From contig JAMDCX010000002.1 of assembly GCA_023489375.1 (NCBI GenBank), forward strand, positions 1-6,596: 6,596 bases of DNA, written 5' to 3'. The notes beneath the pieces are model-generated. The model was not told where the DNA came from. It worked only from the letters and a program-made list of their open reading frames with translations, and ran no database searches. Shown piece after piece: positions 1 through 6,480 of the stretch (its first letter is position 1; the number at the start of each line of letters is the position of its first letter). The position numbers and the translations under genes are program-made. The stretch comes from Planctomycetota bacterium (GTDB lineage: Bacteria > Planctomycetota > Phycisphaerae > WQYP01).

Positions 1-387
1 GATCTCTGTGGCCAAGATCAATGATCCATATATTTCACCACAACGACATAACAAGCAAGGATTAAATCATTGCTATATCCTTATGGATTTGTGCCTTATT
101 CACTGAAATTCTCCTCCGTGTACCTCTCCTACCTCCTTGTGAATGTTTGTTGGAACCATGGATGGCACCGATATCACGGATACACTGTGCTTTTGCTGGG
201 ATCATAAACTGGTACATTCCATTTCTATCCGTTTAATTCGTGTTATCCGTGGTGGCAGTATTCGCGATGAAAAACGGCATATCCCGGCTGATTTTTCTAT
301 TTTACCCGTGAACGGTTACGACATTTTATCCTGATTCAGCAACATAGCATATAGGCGCACGGAAGAATTCAGGCTGATTCTGGAACG
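1..387. other. Non-coding flank downstream of recR, no supported gene
   Basis: This stretch is visibly AT-richer than the rest of the window and no reading frame looks like a real protein. A 63-residue plus-strand frame (143-334) has no ribosome binding site, and its middle is simply a translated nine-base repeat (see the entry for 166-253). At 109-139 the minus strand is purine-rich with two Shine-Dalgarno-like GGAGG motifs, but the GTG that follows opens a frame of only about 14 codons. The dnaX-ybaB-recR operon should terminate here on the minus strand, yet I find no strong hairpin followed by a T-run. Only a weak 5-bp hairpin near 308-321 is visible. Confidence 0.6.
166..253. repeat. Decayed ATCCGTGTT-type short repeat in inverted arms
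   Basis: Three imperfect nine-base units lie end to end at 227-253: ATCCGTTTA, ATTCGTGTT, ATCCGTGGT. On the opposite strand a related arm lies at about 171-185 (plus strand ATCACGGATACAC). It can pair with 240-253, whose reverse complement is ACCACGGATAACAC, with one gap and one mismatch. The arms are about 54 nt apart. Translated on the plus strand the units read IRL-IRV-IRG, a string that I recall from many spurious ORFs in planctomycete, verrucomicrobial and other genomes, where such intergenic repeats are common. The copy is degenerate and no mobile-element protein is nearby. What is seen is the repeat structure; its membership of a known family is from memory. Confidence 0.5.
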
Positions 388-1017
388 CTACATTTTAACC
401 CGACCCGCAAGCGCATCAGCCAAAATTGCTTTATTGGCCTGCTCGATCTGGGCTCCCGCCGGCAAGCCGCGGGCCAACCGCGTTATATTGACTCCGCTTG
501 CTTCCAGACGATTTTGTATATACAAAGCGGTGCCATCACCGTCCATGGTTGGATTCGTGGCGATAATGACTTCCCGCACCAGTGGGTTTCCCGCCGCATC
601 ACGTTCATTAACGCGCTTCACCAAAGCGTCTATGGTGAGATTTTCAGGTGTAATGCCATCCAGCGCCGCCAGGTGTCCTAACAGTACATGGTAAACGCCC
701 CGGTATGTACCCGTAGCTTCAATTTGAAACAAATCCTTGGACTGCTCAACTACGCAAATGACCCCGGCATCGCGGCTGGGATTGCGGCAAATTTCACACG
801 GGTCCACCTCTGTAAGATGGTAGCACACTCGGCAATGCCGAACGTGTTCTTTCACCGCCCGAATAGCATCGGCCAAGGCCATGGCCTCATCGGTGGAACC
901 TTTAAGAATGTGAAAAACCATGCGTTCCGCAGAACGACTGCCCACACCGGGGAGTTTTCCAAAAAGATCCAGCAAACGACGAACGCTGGCACTGTAAGCC
1001 ATGGAATGATCGGTCAT
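388..1017 (-). CDS. recR: Recombination mediator protein RecR
   Basis: RecR acts with RecO, and in some bacteria RecF, to load RecA onto SSB-coated single-stranded DNA at gaps, in the cytoplasm. The 209-residue length is normal for the family. In order: a helix-hairpin-helix DNA-binding segment (about 20-38, LPGVGSRSAER), a four-cysteine zinc motif (C62, C65, C74, C77), a Toprim domain (about 85-180, with E91 and the ATNPTMDGDGTALYI stretch at 153-167), and the C-terminal ARGLPAG motif (182-188). The start overlaps the ybaB stop as ATGA (1014-1017), and AGGA lies 8 nt upstream (minus strand 1029-1026), so translational coupling is likely. Met6 is where many family members begin, but it has no ribosome binding site of its own. 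All key residues look intact. This is the last gene of the dnaX-ybaB-recR operon. Confidence 0.97.
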   Translation of the reverse strand: MTDHSMAYSASVRRLLDLFGKLPGVGSRSAERMVFHILKGSTDEAMALADAIRAVKEHVRHCRVCYHLTEVDPCEICRNPSRDAGVICVVEQSKDLFQIEATGTYRGVYHVLLGHLAALDGITPENLTIDALVKRVNERDAAGNPLVREVIIATNPTMDGDGTALYIQNRLEASGVNITRLARGLPAGAQIEQANKAILADALAGRVKM

Positions 1018-1364
1018 GACGGCATTCCTATCATCTTCTGCAATCCGGACAGATCTATATCCCCGGTTACAGACTGCATTTCCCGTTGCACCAGCATACG
1101 CACATTCGATAGCGCCTGATTGACCGCCGCGCGGGTTAAATCAGCCAGTACGGCGGCCTCTTGTCGGGATATATCGGGCAAAAATCGGATATCGACAATC
1201 TCCATGAGGCCATTGGCGGTTACGGTAATCATGCCATCGGCGGCGGTACCCTCCGCCCGTATCGTTCCGAGCTTCCGTTGCACTTCCGCCATTTTAGTCT
1301 GCATTTCCCTGGCCTGAGATAGCATCGGCCCGAGCTGGCTTAAAGTTTTTAACGAATCAAACAT
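1014..1364 (-). CDS. ybaB: YbaB/EbfC family nucleoid-associated DNA-binding protein
   Basis: YbaB/EbfC proteins form small dimers that bind DNA and coat the nucleoid; their exact cellular role is unsettled. The 116-residue product fits the family fold. A charged amphipathic helix, probably coiled-coil, covers about 15-36 (QAREMQTKMAEVQRKL). A beta hairpin follows at about 37-62 with the typical AEGTAADGMITVTANG pattern, and a second long helix runs about 66-98. The gene sits between dnaX and recR, the classic bacterial arrangement, which strengthens the call. It starts 35 nt after the dnaX stop. A purine-rich AGGATGGA (minus strand 1378-1371) lies 6 nt before the ATG and serves as the likely ribosome binding site. 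Its stop overlaps the recR start by 4 nt. Regulation is presumably from the dnaX promoter, as there is little room for its own. Confidence 0.93.
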   Translation of the reverse strand: MFDSLKTLSQLGPMLSQAREMQTKMAEVQRKLGTIRAEGTAADGMITVTANGLMEIVDIRFLPDISRQEAAVLADLTRAAVNQALSNVRMLVQREMQSVTGDIDLSGLQKMIGMPS

Positions 1365-1399
1365 GTTATATCCATCCTGTTAATACTTTACGGCATAAG

Positions 1400-3175
1400 T
1401 TATGCGGATTCAGTTGTGGCCTCCGTCGCGATTTCAATGGCTTCCACCTGAACCAGTTTGGCGCCCATTTTCTCCATCAATTGTTGTATGGCCGGCATTT
1501 CCCGCGCACGCTTCATTAATTCCGGCGAACCAGGCGTATTGGGTATTGCCGCCGGACGTGATGGAGCCGGATTGGCGGTCGAAGTTACGACGGACGCGGG
1601 GCGCGCGGCGGCGACGATTTCAAGGCGTAGTTTTTTTCCAAACGCCGCCGCGACGGCACCTTCCAGCATTCGCATATAGCGTTCGTTGCTGACCATGGTA
1701 TGGGTGTGGCCGGGAACTTCCATGCGCACCAATCCGGCGGCTAAATCTGTGGTGAGTATACGGGCCTGGCCATTAAGCAAAGTCACCAGGGATGCCCCCT
1801 GATTTTCGGCAAGATACCTCTCCACCGCCTGCCATATAGAATCTAGATTATCTGCAGCTTTGTCGGTAGTGGCCGCGGGTAAGGCTGTCGGCGCAGCATC
1901 CTGCGGTAACGCCATGTCGCGCTCTGGTGTTACAGTTTCCGGCATCACAGAATTCTGGGGCGATGTGCCGACAATGGTAGTGGAAGGGGTTAACGGATTT
2001 CGTGCGTCATTTTTTTTTTGCGCCTCAACGCCCGGTGTCGGCAATGAACCGGATTCCAGCACCTGCCGGATGGAACTGAACTGCCCCGCGATGGCCAATC
2101 GCACCATGAGCGCGTCAAACAATGGCCGCGGCATGGTGGAGCCGCGTAAAGATCGCAAGGTCTGGTCACAAAGTGCAATATGATGTACCAGAACGGCGGC
2201 GTCAAAGGCCGGGGAGAGTTTTATTAAAGCGCTGCGCCATTCGCCGGGAATGTCGATAATATCCGTATCCGCCCCGCATACGCGCAACACCATAATATTG
2301 CGTAAGAGATCAGTGAATTCGCTTAGCATCTGCTCTGGAGACATGCCCTCCAGGAGCATCTGATCAGAAACCTTTAACACCGCCGCCGCATCTCCCGCGG
2401 CCAGCGCCGTGGTTAAATCCACCAGGTTACCAAGGGACGGCTTGCCAAGTAATTCATCGAGCAGCTTTTCAGTAATGCGGCCCGCGCCCAAAGACAAGAC
2501 CCGATCCAGTAGTGACAGCGCATCGCGCATGGAACCGGCGGCGAGAATGGCAATGCGGTGTAAAGCGGCGTTTTCCGCCTCCGCCTTTTCCTGTTGGCAA
2601 ATGGCGGTTAAATGTTCGGTAATGCGGGCGGCGGGAATATTTTTGAAATCATAACGTTGGCACCGGCTTAAAATGGTAGCCGGGACCTTGTGTACATCGG
2701 TGGTCGCAAAAATAAATTTGACATGCGGAGGCGGCTCCTCCAGCGTTTTTAACAGCGCGTTAAACGCCGGCATGGTAAGCATGTGAACTTCGTCAATGAT
2801 ATAAATCTTAAATGGGCTGTGGCTGGGCGTAATGCCGGCGCTTTGCCGCAAGTCACGAATTTGTTCCACACCATTGTTACTGGCGCCGTCAATTTCCAGT
2901 ACATCAATATCCTCACCTGCCGCAATGGCTTTGCAGGTGGGACATTCCCCGCAGGGTTGGCCGCCGACCGCATGAGGGCAGTTGATGGCTTTGGCCAAAA
3001 TACGAGCCGAAGAGGTTTTCCCCACCCCCCGTGTACCGGTAAAAAGAAAGGCATGCGCTAATCGGCCGGTGGCGACGGCATTTTTCAGCGTTTTGGCAAT
3101 CGCCTCCTGACCAATAAGCTGGTCAAAGTTTTGTGAACGATAGCGCCGGGCCAAAACTGTGTAACCTGCAGTCAT
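1400..3175 (-). CDS. dnaX: DNA polymerase III subunits gamma/tau (DnaX)
   Basis: DnaX is the ATPase motor of the clamp loader, which opens the beta clamp and places it on primed DNA; the long tau form also tethers the polymerase and helicase. The 591 residues contain a Walker A motif GTRGVGKT (47-54), a four-cysteine zinc module (C66, C75, C78, C81), Walker B IIDEVH (126-131), the SRC arginine-finger motif (170-172), a sensor-2 stretch GSMRDALSLLDR (214-225), and the collar domain to about residue 375. A Pro/Ala/Thr-rich linker (about 378-445) leads to a tau-type C-terminal region (about 446-591). The start MTAGYTVLARRYR matches the family N-terminus. There is no clear Shine-Dalgarno, and an extended -10 box sits just upstream (see promoter). 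Codons 386-389 form a run of ten A residues at the core/linker border, with immediate stops in both other frames, so a short gamma-like product ending near residue 389 or 394 is likely. It is the first gene of the operon with ybaB and recR. Confidence 0.97.
   Translation of the reverse strand: MTAGYTVLARRYRSQNFDQLIGQEAIAKTLKNAVATGRLAHAFLFTGTRGVGKTSSARILAKAINCPHAVGGQPCGECPTCKAIAAGEDIDVLEIDGASNNGVEQIRDLRQSAGITPSHSPFKIYIIDEVHMLTMPAFNALLKTLEEPPPHVKFIFATTDVHKVPATILSRCQRYDFKNIPAARITEHLTAICQQEKAEAENAALHRIAILAAGSMRDALSLLDRVLSLGAGRITEKLLDELLGKPSLGNLVDLTTALAAGDAAAVLKVSDQMLLEGMSPEQMLSEFTDLLRNIMVLRVCGADTDIIDIPGEWRSALIKLSPAFDAAVLVHHIALCDQTLRSLRGSTMPRPLFDALMVRLAIAGQFSSIRQVLESGSLPTPGVEAQKKNDARNPLTPSTTIVGTSPQNSVMPETVTPERDMALPQDAAPTALPAATTDKAADNLDSIWQAVERYLAENQGASLVTLLNGQARILTTDLAAGLVRMEVPGHTHTMVSNERYMRMLEGAVAAAFGKKLRLEIVAAARPASVVTSTANPAPSRPAAIPNTPGSPELMKRAREMPAIQQLMEKMGAKLVQVEAIEIATEATTESA
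1990..2026 (-). promoter_or_regulatory. dnaX: Putative dnaX slippage site (A10) producing a short gamma form
   Basis: The sense strand carries ten consecutive A residues (plus-strand T at 2010-2019), read in frame as CAA AAA AAA AAT (Gln386-Lys-Lys-Asn389). If one A is gained in the mRNA, or the ribosome slips back by one, the next codon after the lysines is TGA, giving a protein of about 389 residues. If one A is lost, or the ribosome moves forward by one, the frame reads MTHEIR and then TAA, giving about 394 residues. A GAGG (minus strand 2026-2023) lies a few bases upstream and might act as a stimulatory Shine-Dalgarno. I see no strong downstream hairpin, which favours transcriptional slippage as described for Thermus dnaX. 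The sequence layout is seen; its use is inferred. Confidence 0.65.
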
Positions 3176-3181
3176 GTGAAC

Positions 3182-3190
3182 ACTATATCA
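3182..3190 (-). promoter_or_regulatory. Extended -10 promoter of the dnaX operon
   Basis: On the minus strand TG-A-TATAGT (3190-3182) forms an extended -10 element with a 5/6 match to TATAAT. Six bases (GTTCAC) separate it from the dnaX ATG, so the expected start of transcription falls at or next to the A of the start codon. No good -35 box lies 16-18 bp upstream, as is usual with extended -10 promoters. The absence of a ribosome binding site fits a leaderless mRNA. A second possible promoter further upstream (TTGTCC with TATCAT at about 3221-3216 minus) has a short 15-bp spacer. Confidence 0.4.
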
Positions 3191-3206
3191 ATGGTATCAT
3201 TTTCCG

Positions 3207-3229
3207 GCCAGTGCCTATGATAACCTGGC
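3207..3229 (+). promoter_or_regulatory. Possible -10 box within a small inverted repeat, CNNM operon side
   Basis: TATGAT at 3216-3221 matches five of six bases of the -10 consensus on the plus strand, upstream of the CNNM gene pair. It lies between GCCAG (3207-3211) and CTGGC (3225-3229), a 5-bp inverted repeat with a 13-bp gap that could be an operator. No convincing -35 box is present at the right distance, and the repeat is short enough to be chance. The 113-bp region 3176-3288 must hold promoters for both divergent operons, so a shared control site is plausible but unproven. Confidence 0.22.
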
Positions 3230-3288
3230 GTGGTTACGGACAATAGGACGACGCGGTAGTCTTGCAATTCAAGCGGTAAAGGCACAAG

Positions 3289-4650
3289 ATGATGCGCACG
3301 GCGAAGGTATTGGCCGGTGCGGGAAGGAAGATGGCCCTTTTTCTTCTACATAATCTGGACCTTTTAATTCCCATTGTGGTATTGCTGGGCATTGCCGCTG
3401 TTTTTTCCGGGGTGGAAACGATCTTTTTTTCCCTGACGCGCCATGAACTTTATCAATTCAAAACCAGCGGCCAACGCGGGCCTATGCTGGTGGCCGCACT
3501 ACGGGAGCGCAGCCGCTCGCTTCTGGTGCTGATTCTACTGATCAACATGGCCGCGACCATCCTGATATTTGTTCTCAGCACGATGCTGCTTCAGCGTGTC
3601 AATCGCCATGCGGGACAACTTCTGGTCGTGGCGTTGAGTTTGGCCTCCGTGTTAGGAGTGGCTTATTTCGGCGAATTGGTGCCTAAGATGTTGGGCCGCC
3701 GCTTTAACCGGTTCCTGGCGCCGCTGGCGGCTCCACCCATGAATGTGCTGCTGCGTGCGACAACGCCGTTGCTCAATGCCATTGAAAAGGGTTTGATCAA
3801 TCCGGCGCACCGGTTACTGGGGCGCAAAGCCGGTACGAATCTTTCGTTATCCGAGTTGCGTGAATTACTGCTGCGGAGCCAGGATCAGGGCGTGATTGAT
3901 ATCGCGGAGAATCAGGTGCTCCAGCAGGTGCTGTGGCTGCGGGAAATTCAGGTGCGGCATGTCATGGTGCCGCGGGTGGACATGATCGCCTTTGATATTC
4001 AAAAGCCAATTACTGATTTGACCGATCTGATTCAACGCGGTCATCATTCCAAAATTCCCGTCTATGACAGGAACATCGACAATCTGCTGGGAGTTCTTTA
4101 CGCCAAAACCTTTCTGCTCGACAACCCAACGACCGCCGCCGCTTTGACCGCGTTGTTGCGACCGGCGCATTTCGTACCCGAATCACAAACACTGGATCGT
4201 CTGCTGGCTGACTTTCGTGCTAAACATATTCAACTGGCCATGGCGGTGGACGAATACGGCGGCATCGCCGGGATTATTACGCTGGAAGACGTGGTTGAAC
4301 AGCTCATTGGGGAGATTTATGAACCCGACGAACCCGTCAAGATTCCGGTAACGGAAATGGCACCGGATGAATTTCTGGTTTCCGGCGATTTGTCACTTAT
4401 TGAATGCGGGGAACTCTTCGGCGATCCGGTCCGGGCCGCACATGTTTCCACGGTAGGAGGATTGATTTACGCACAGCTTAATCGCGTGCCGCGCCCCGGA
4501 GATACTGTAGGCTTTGCGCATCTGCAGTTAACGGTAGCTTCCATGCGCGGACGGCGGGTGGATCGGGTAAAAATCGTGCTGCGGGATGATATTTCCGTCA
4601 GCGCATCTGGAAAAACCACCGATACATCACCACCGGAGGCACCAGTATGA
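3289..4650 (+). CDS. CNNM/CorC-type membrane transporter with CBS pair and CorC_HlyC domain
   Basis: Members of this family (DUF21/CNNM, often annotated hemolysin or CorC) are inner-membrane proteins linked to Mg2+ and Co2+ export or resistance. The 453 residues show a CNNM transmembrane domain with hydrophobic segments at about 22-48, 76-104, 110-130 and 143-165. Family signatures are SGVET (40-44), NMAAT (86-90) and FGELVPK (127-133). A cytosolic CBS pair, the likely nucleotide sensor, spans about 222-342, with VMVPRVDM at 225-232 and AVDEYGGIAGIITLEDVVEQLIGE at about 319-342. A C-terminal CorC_HlyC domain covers about 355-432. The chosen start has AAAGG 6 nt upstream. Met15 (3331) follows GGGAAGGAAG closely and would give a more typical N-terminus, so the start is uncertain. 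The stop overlaps the next gene by 4 nt. The ion carried cannot be read from sequence. Confidence 0.9.
   Translation: MMRTAKVLAGAGRKMALFLLHNLDLLIPIVVLLGIAAVFSGVETIFFSLTRHELYQFKTSGQRGPMLVAALRERSRSLLVLILLINMAATILIFVLSTMLLQRVNRHAGQLLVVALSLASVLGVAYFGELVPKMLGRRFNRFLAPLAAPPMNVLLRATTPLLNAIEKGLINPAHRLLGRKAGTNLSLSELRELLLRSQDQGVIDIAENQVLQQVLWLREIQVRHVMVPRVDMIAFDIQKPITDLTDLIQRGHHSKIPVYDRNIDNLLGVLYAKTFLLDNPTTAAALTALLRPAHFVPESQTLDRLLADFRAKHIQLAMAVDEYGGIAGIITLEDVVEQLIGEIYEPDEPVKIPVTEMAPDEFLVSGDLSLIECGELFGDPVRAAHVSTVGGLIYAQLNRVPRPGDTVGFAHLQLTVASMRGRRVDRVKIVLRDDISVSASGKTTDTSPPEAPV
4635..4639 (+). promoter_or_regulatory. Strong ribosome binding site for the second CNNM gene
   Basis: GGAGG lies 7 nt before the ATG at 4647, inside the last codons of the upstream CNNM gene. 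Together with the ATGA stop/start overlap it fixes the start of the second gene and points to coupled translation of the two transporter proteins. Confidence 0.75.
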
Positions 4651-5666
4651 CGCCTGGACTCCATCTTCCGGTTTTCACTGCACCGCCGGCGCTGTGGCCA
4701 TGGATAGTGCTGGCCATTGTGGGGCTTATCGGTTCCATGCTTTTCAGCGGTATGGAAACCGGTTTGTATACCGTGTCGCGTTTACGCCTGCAATTACGAT
4801 CCTGGCGTCAGGAACCGGCGGCCTTGCACATTGAACGCTGGCTGCGGGAACCCACGGCCATACTGGCGGGCTTATTGATCTGGCAGAACCTCTGTAATTT
4901 TGCCGTATCGGCGGCAGCCACCGTTTTGATGCATGAGGCCCGGTTTTCCGATCAGCTGCAGGCGGTGTTGAGCGCCTTGCTTCTCACGCCATTCATGCTG
5001 ATGTTCGCGGAAATTATTCCCAAAGATATGTTCCTGACTCATGCCGATCAATGGACCTACCGCCTGGTTGGATTTTTGCAGGCGGCCCTGCGAATAATCA
5101 CCATTGTCCCGCTGTTACCGCTGTTGTTGCTGCTGAATTTTCTGACGCTGCGGCTGTTTCATGGCGAATCCGCAGCCGCTGCCACGACGATGCCGGAGGT
5201 GGTCATTTTTGCCGAGGAATCCTCCGCCACCGGCCTGATCAGCGATACACAGCGCGATTTGATCCGCAGAGCCTTGCGTATGGCTCATGTGGTCGTGGGG
5301 GATGTGATGGTACCGTGGAATCGTGTCATTGGAATTCCGCATACCATCAGCCGGGAAGGATTTTGCGCCCTGGTAAGGCGGTACAATGTTTCCCGCTTGC
5401 CGGTATTGGGGCGCAGCACAGAGGATATTCTCGGCGTGGTCCATGTCGTCGACGCACTGGGCCGGAAAGAGGGCTTTAATATTCAGGCCGATTTGCAGCA
5501 ACCCCTCACGCTTTTTCCCGAACAATCCGTCCGTTCCGCCATTACTCTTATGCAGGCGGCCCGCCAGACCATTGCCATTGTGGTCAACCGCCGGGGTCGC
5601 CCCATCGGACTGGTGACCATGAAGGACCTGGTGGAAGAACTCATTGGTGAGTTGCAGAGTTGGTGA
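4647..5666 (+). CDS. CNNM-domain membrane protein with CBS pair, lacking CorC_HlyC domain
   Basis: This is a shorter relative of the preceding gene, probably an inner-membrane cation transport protein. Its 339 residues contain a CNNM/DUF21 membrane domain with hydrophobic segments at about 18-42, 70-95, 103-127 and 142-170. Family signatures are FSGMETGLYTVSR (33-45), NLCNF (81-85) and FAEIIPKD (120-127). A CBS pair follows: the first from about 217 (DVMVPWNRVIGI) to 272, the second from about 280 to 335 (VNRRGRPIGLVTMKDLVEELIGE). The protein ends directly after the CBS pair, without the CorC_HlyC domain of its neighbour. The acidic DEYGG turn of the neighbour's second CBS is NRRGR here, so ligand binding may differ. 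The start is fixed by GGAGG and the ATGA overlap. CBS proteins dimerise, so a heteromer with the upstream product is a reasonable inference. The 3' end overlaps the rhomboid gene on the other strand by 26 bp. Confidence 0.88.
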   Translation: MTPGLHLPVFTAPPALWPWIVLAIVGLIGSMLFSGMETGLYTVSRLRLQLRSWRQEPAALHIERWLREPTAILAGLLIWQNLCNFAVSAAATVLMHEARFSDQLQAVLSALLLTPFMLMFAEIIPKDMFLTHADQWTYRLVGFLQAALRIITIVPLLPLLLLLNFLTLRLFHGESAAAATTMPEVVIFAEESSATGLISDTQRDLIRRALRMAHVVVGDVMVPWNRVIGIPHTISREGFCALVRRYNVSRLPVLGRSTEDILGVVHVVDALGRKEGFNIQADLQQPLTLFPEQSVRSAITLMQAARQTIAIVVNRRGRPIGLVTMKDLVEELIGELQSW

Positions 5667-6354
5667 TGCGGCGGCCGGCATACTTGTGCCGCCAGCGGTC
5701 AATCAAGGCCGGCAGATCATAGTAATCGCGCGGCACCAGTCGTAGTGCCAGAAGCAGGATTCCCACGGTAAACCCCGTCATGTAACCCGTGAGATGGGCA
5801 AAATGCGCGACATCATCATGGCGACCCGGAAAAATCTCGCCGGCCAAGTCAAAGGTGACGATTTCAAAAAGAACAAATAGCAGACTGGGCACATTTATTA
5901 TAAAAAAGAAAAACCACACCCGTATATTCGATAAAGGCGCCAGTACCAGAAACATTCCCGCTACCGAGGCGATGGCGCCCGAAGCTCCCAGGGTTGGAGC
6001 ACCGGAAGTTAAAACCTGTCCCACCCCCGCAAAAATTCCGCCCGCCAGGAAAAACAGCAGATAGGCAAGGTGGCCCAGCCGTTCATTGACCGCATCTCCA
6101 AAGACCCATAAAAACAGCATGTTGCCGAGAATATGCAGAATATTGGCATGGAGAAAAAGATAGGTGACAAACTGGTATAAATGCAGATGCTGCCGCCAGA
6201 GCAGAAATTTGCCCCATCCGGGATTGACTCCCAGATAGTGGGCATTGGGATTGTGAGGATGGGAAATAAAATAAATGGCAAAACACAAGGCTATAATGGT
6301 CCAGTTCATCCAGGGCGTACGTTGCCTGGTAGCGTCCGTTCCTATGGGAATCAT
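5641..6354 (-). CDS. Rhomboid family intramembrane serine protease
   Basis: Rhomboids cut the transmembrane segments of other membrane proteins within the bilayer of the inner membrane. The 237 residues have six or more hydrophobic segments and the full active-site set. H69-x4-H74-x3-N78 is followed by MLFLWVFGD (79-87), the oxyanion and L1-loop region. GASG (123-126) gives the nucleophile Ser125, and HFAHLTGYMTGF (184-195) gives the catalytic His187. The opening MIPIGTDATRQRTPWMNW is typical of the small rhomboid group common in environmental bacteria. The start is supported by AGAGG, 5 nt before the ATG (minus strand 6364-6360). The C-terminus is a short basic cytosolic tail without an added domain. 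The gene converges on the CNNM pair and overlaps it by 26 bp, so no functional link need be implied. The substrate is unknown. Confidence 0.94.
   Translation of the reverse strand: MIPIGTDATRQRTPWMNWTIIALCFAIYFISHPHNPNAHYLGVNPGWGKFLLWRQHLHLYQFVTYLFLHANILHILGNMLFLWVFGDAVNERLGHLAYLLFFLAGGIFAGVGQVLTSGAPTLGASGAIASVAGMFLVLAPLSNIRVWFFFFIINVPSLLFVLFEIVTFDLAGEIFPGRHDDVAHFAHLTGYMTGFTVGILLLALRLVPRDYYDLPALIDRWRHKYAGRRITNSATHQ
5670..5693. other. GC-rich hairpin at the convergent gene ends
   Basis: GGCGGC (5670-5675) pairs perfectly with GCCGCC (5688-5693) around a 12-nt loop, starting 3 nt after the stop of the second CNNM gene. It lies within the last codons of the rhomboid gene. No T-run follows on either strand, so it is not a standard intrinsic terminator. 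It could still help end plus-strand transcription or protect the 3' end of the mRNA, or it may be chance. Confidence 0.3.
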
Positions 6355-6398
6355 TCAAGCCTCTGGATTAACCACAATCATTGCCATCCGCTGACGCC

Positions 6399-6426
6399 AT
6401 TATTCCTATATTATTCCATTGGTCAA
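6399..6426 (-). promoter_or_regulatory. Sigma-70-like promoter of the rhomboid gene
   Basis: On the minus strand TTGACC (6426-6421) and AATAAT (6404-6399) each match five of six consensus bases and are separated by 16 bp. Transcription would start near 6392, leaving a leader of about 37 nt before the ATG, with the AGAGG ribosome binding site in place. The spacer is AT-rich. It is the best promoter match I can see in the window. Confidence 0.5.
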
Positions 6427-6480
6427 ATTCTTGGCCGCAGTTGCATCCAAAGGCACAGGCGGATAAAAACAAGGGAATCG

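Noticed and set aside
109..139. Purine-rich minus-strand tract with two GGAGG-like motifs, resembling ribosome binding sites
   Set aside because: The GTG downstream opens only about 14 codons before a stop, so there is no gene to translate.
143..334. 63-codon open frame on the plus strand
   Set aside because: It has no ribosome binding site and no family resemblance, and its only distinctive string (IRLIRVIRG) is a translation of the nine-base repeat. It is most likely spurious.
688..1119. 143-codon plus-strand frame opposite recR and ybaB
   Set aside because: Both minus-strand genes are unmistakable and this frame shows no motif or start signal.
3289..5666. Hemolysin or toxin function for the CNNM pair
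   Set aside because: The hemolysin label is a legacy annotation for this family. The domains present indicate an ion-transport-related membrane protein.
5115..5702. 195-codon minus-strand frame opposite the second CNNM gene
   Set aside because: It is rich in Gln, Gly and His and has no domain pattern. The plus-strand frame has clear CNNM and CBS motifs, so this is a shadow.
6441..6467. Possible tRNA promoter (TTGCAT with GATAAA)
   Set aside because: The spacer is only 15 bp and both hexamers match poorly (3/6 and 4/6), so I do not list it as a feature.
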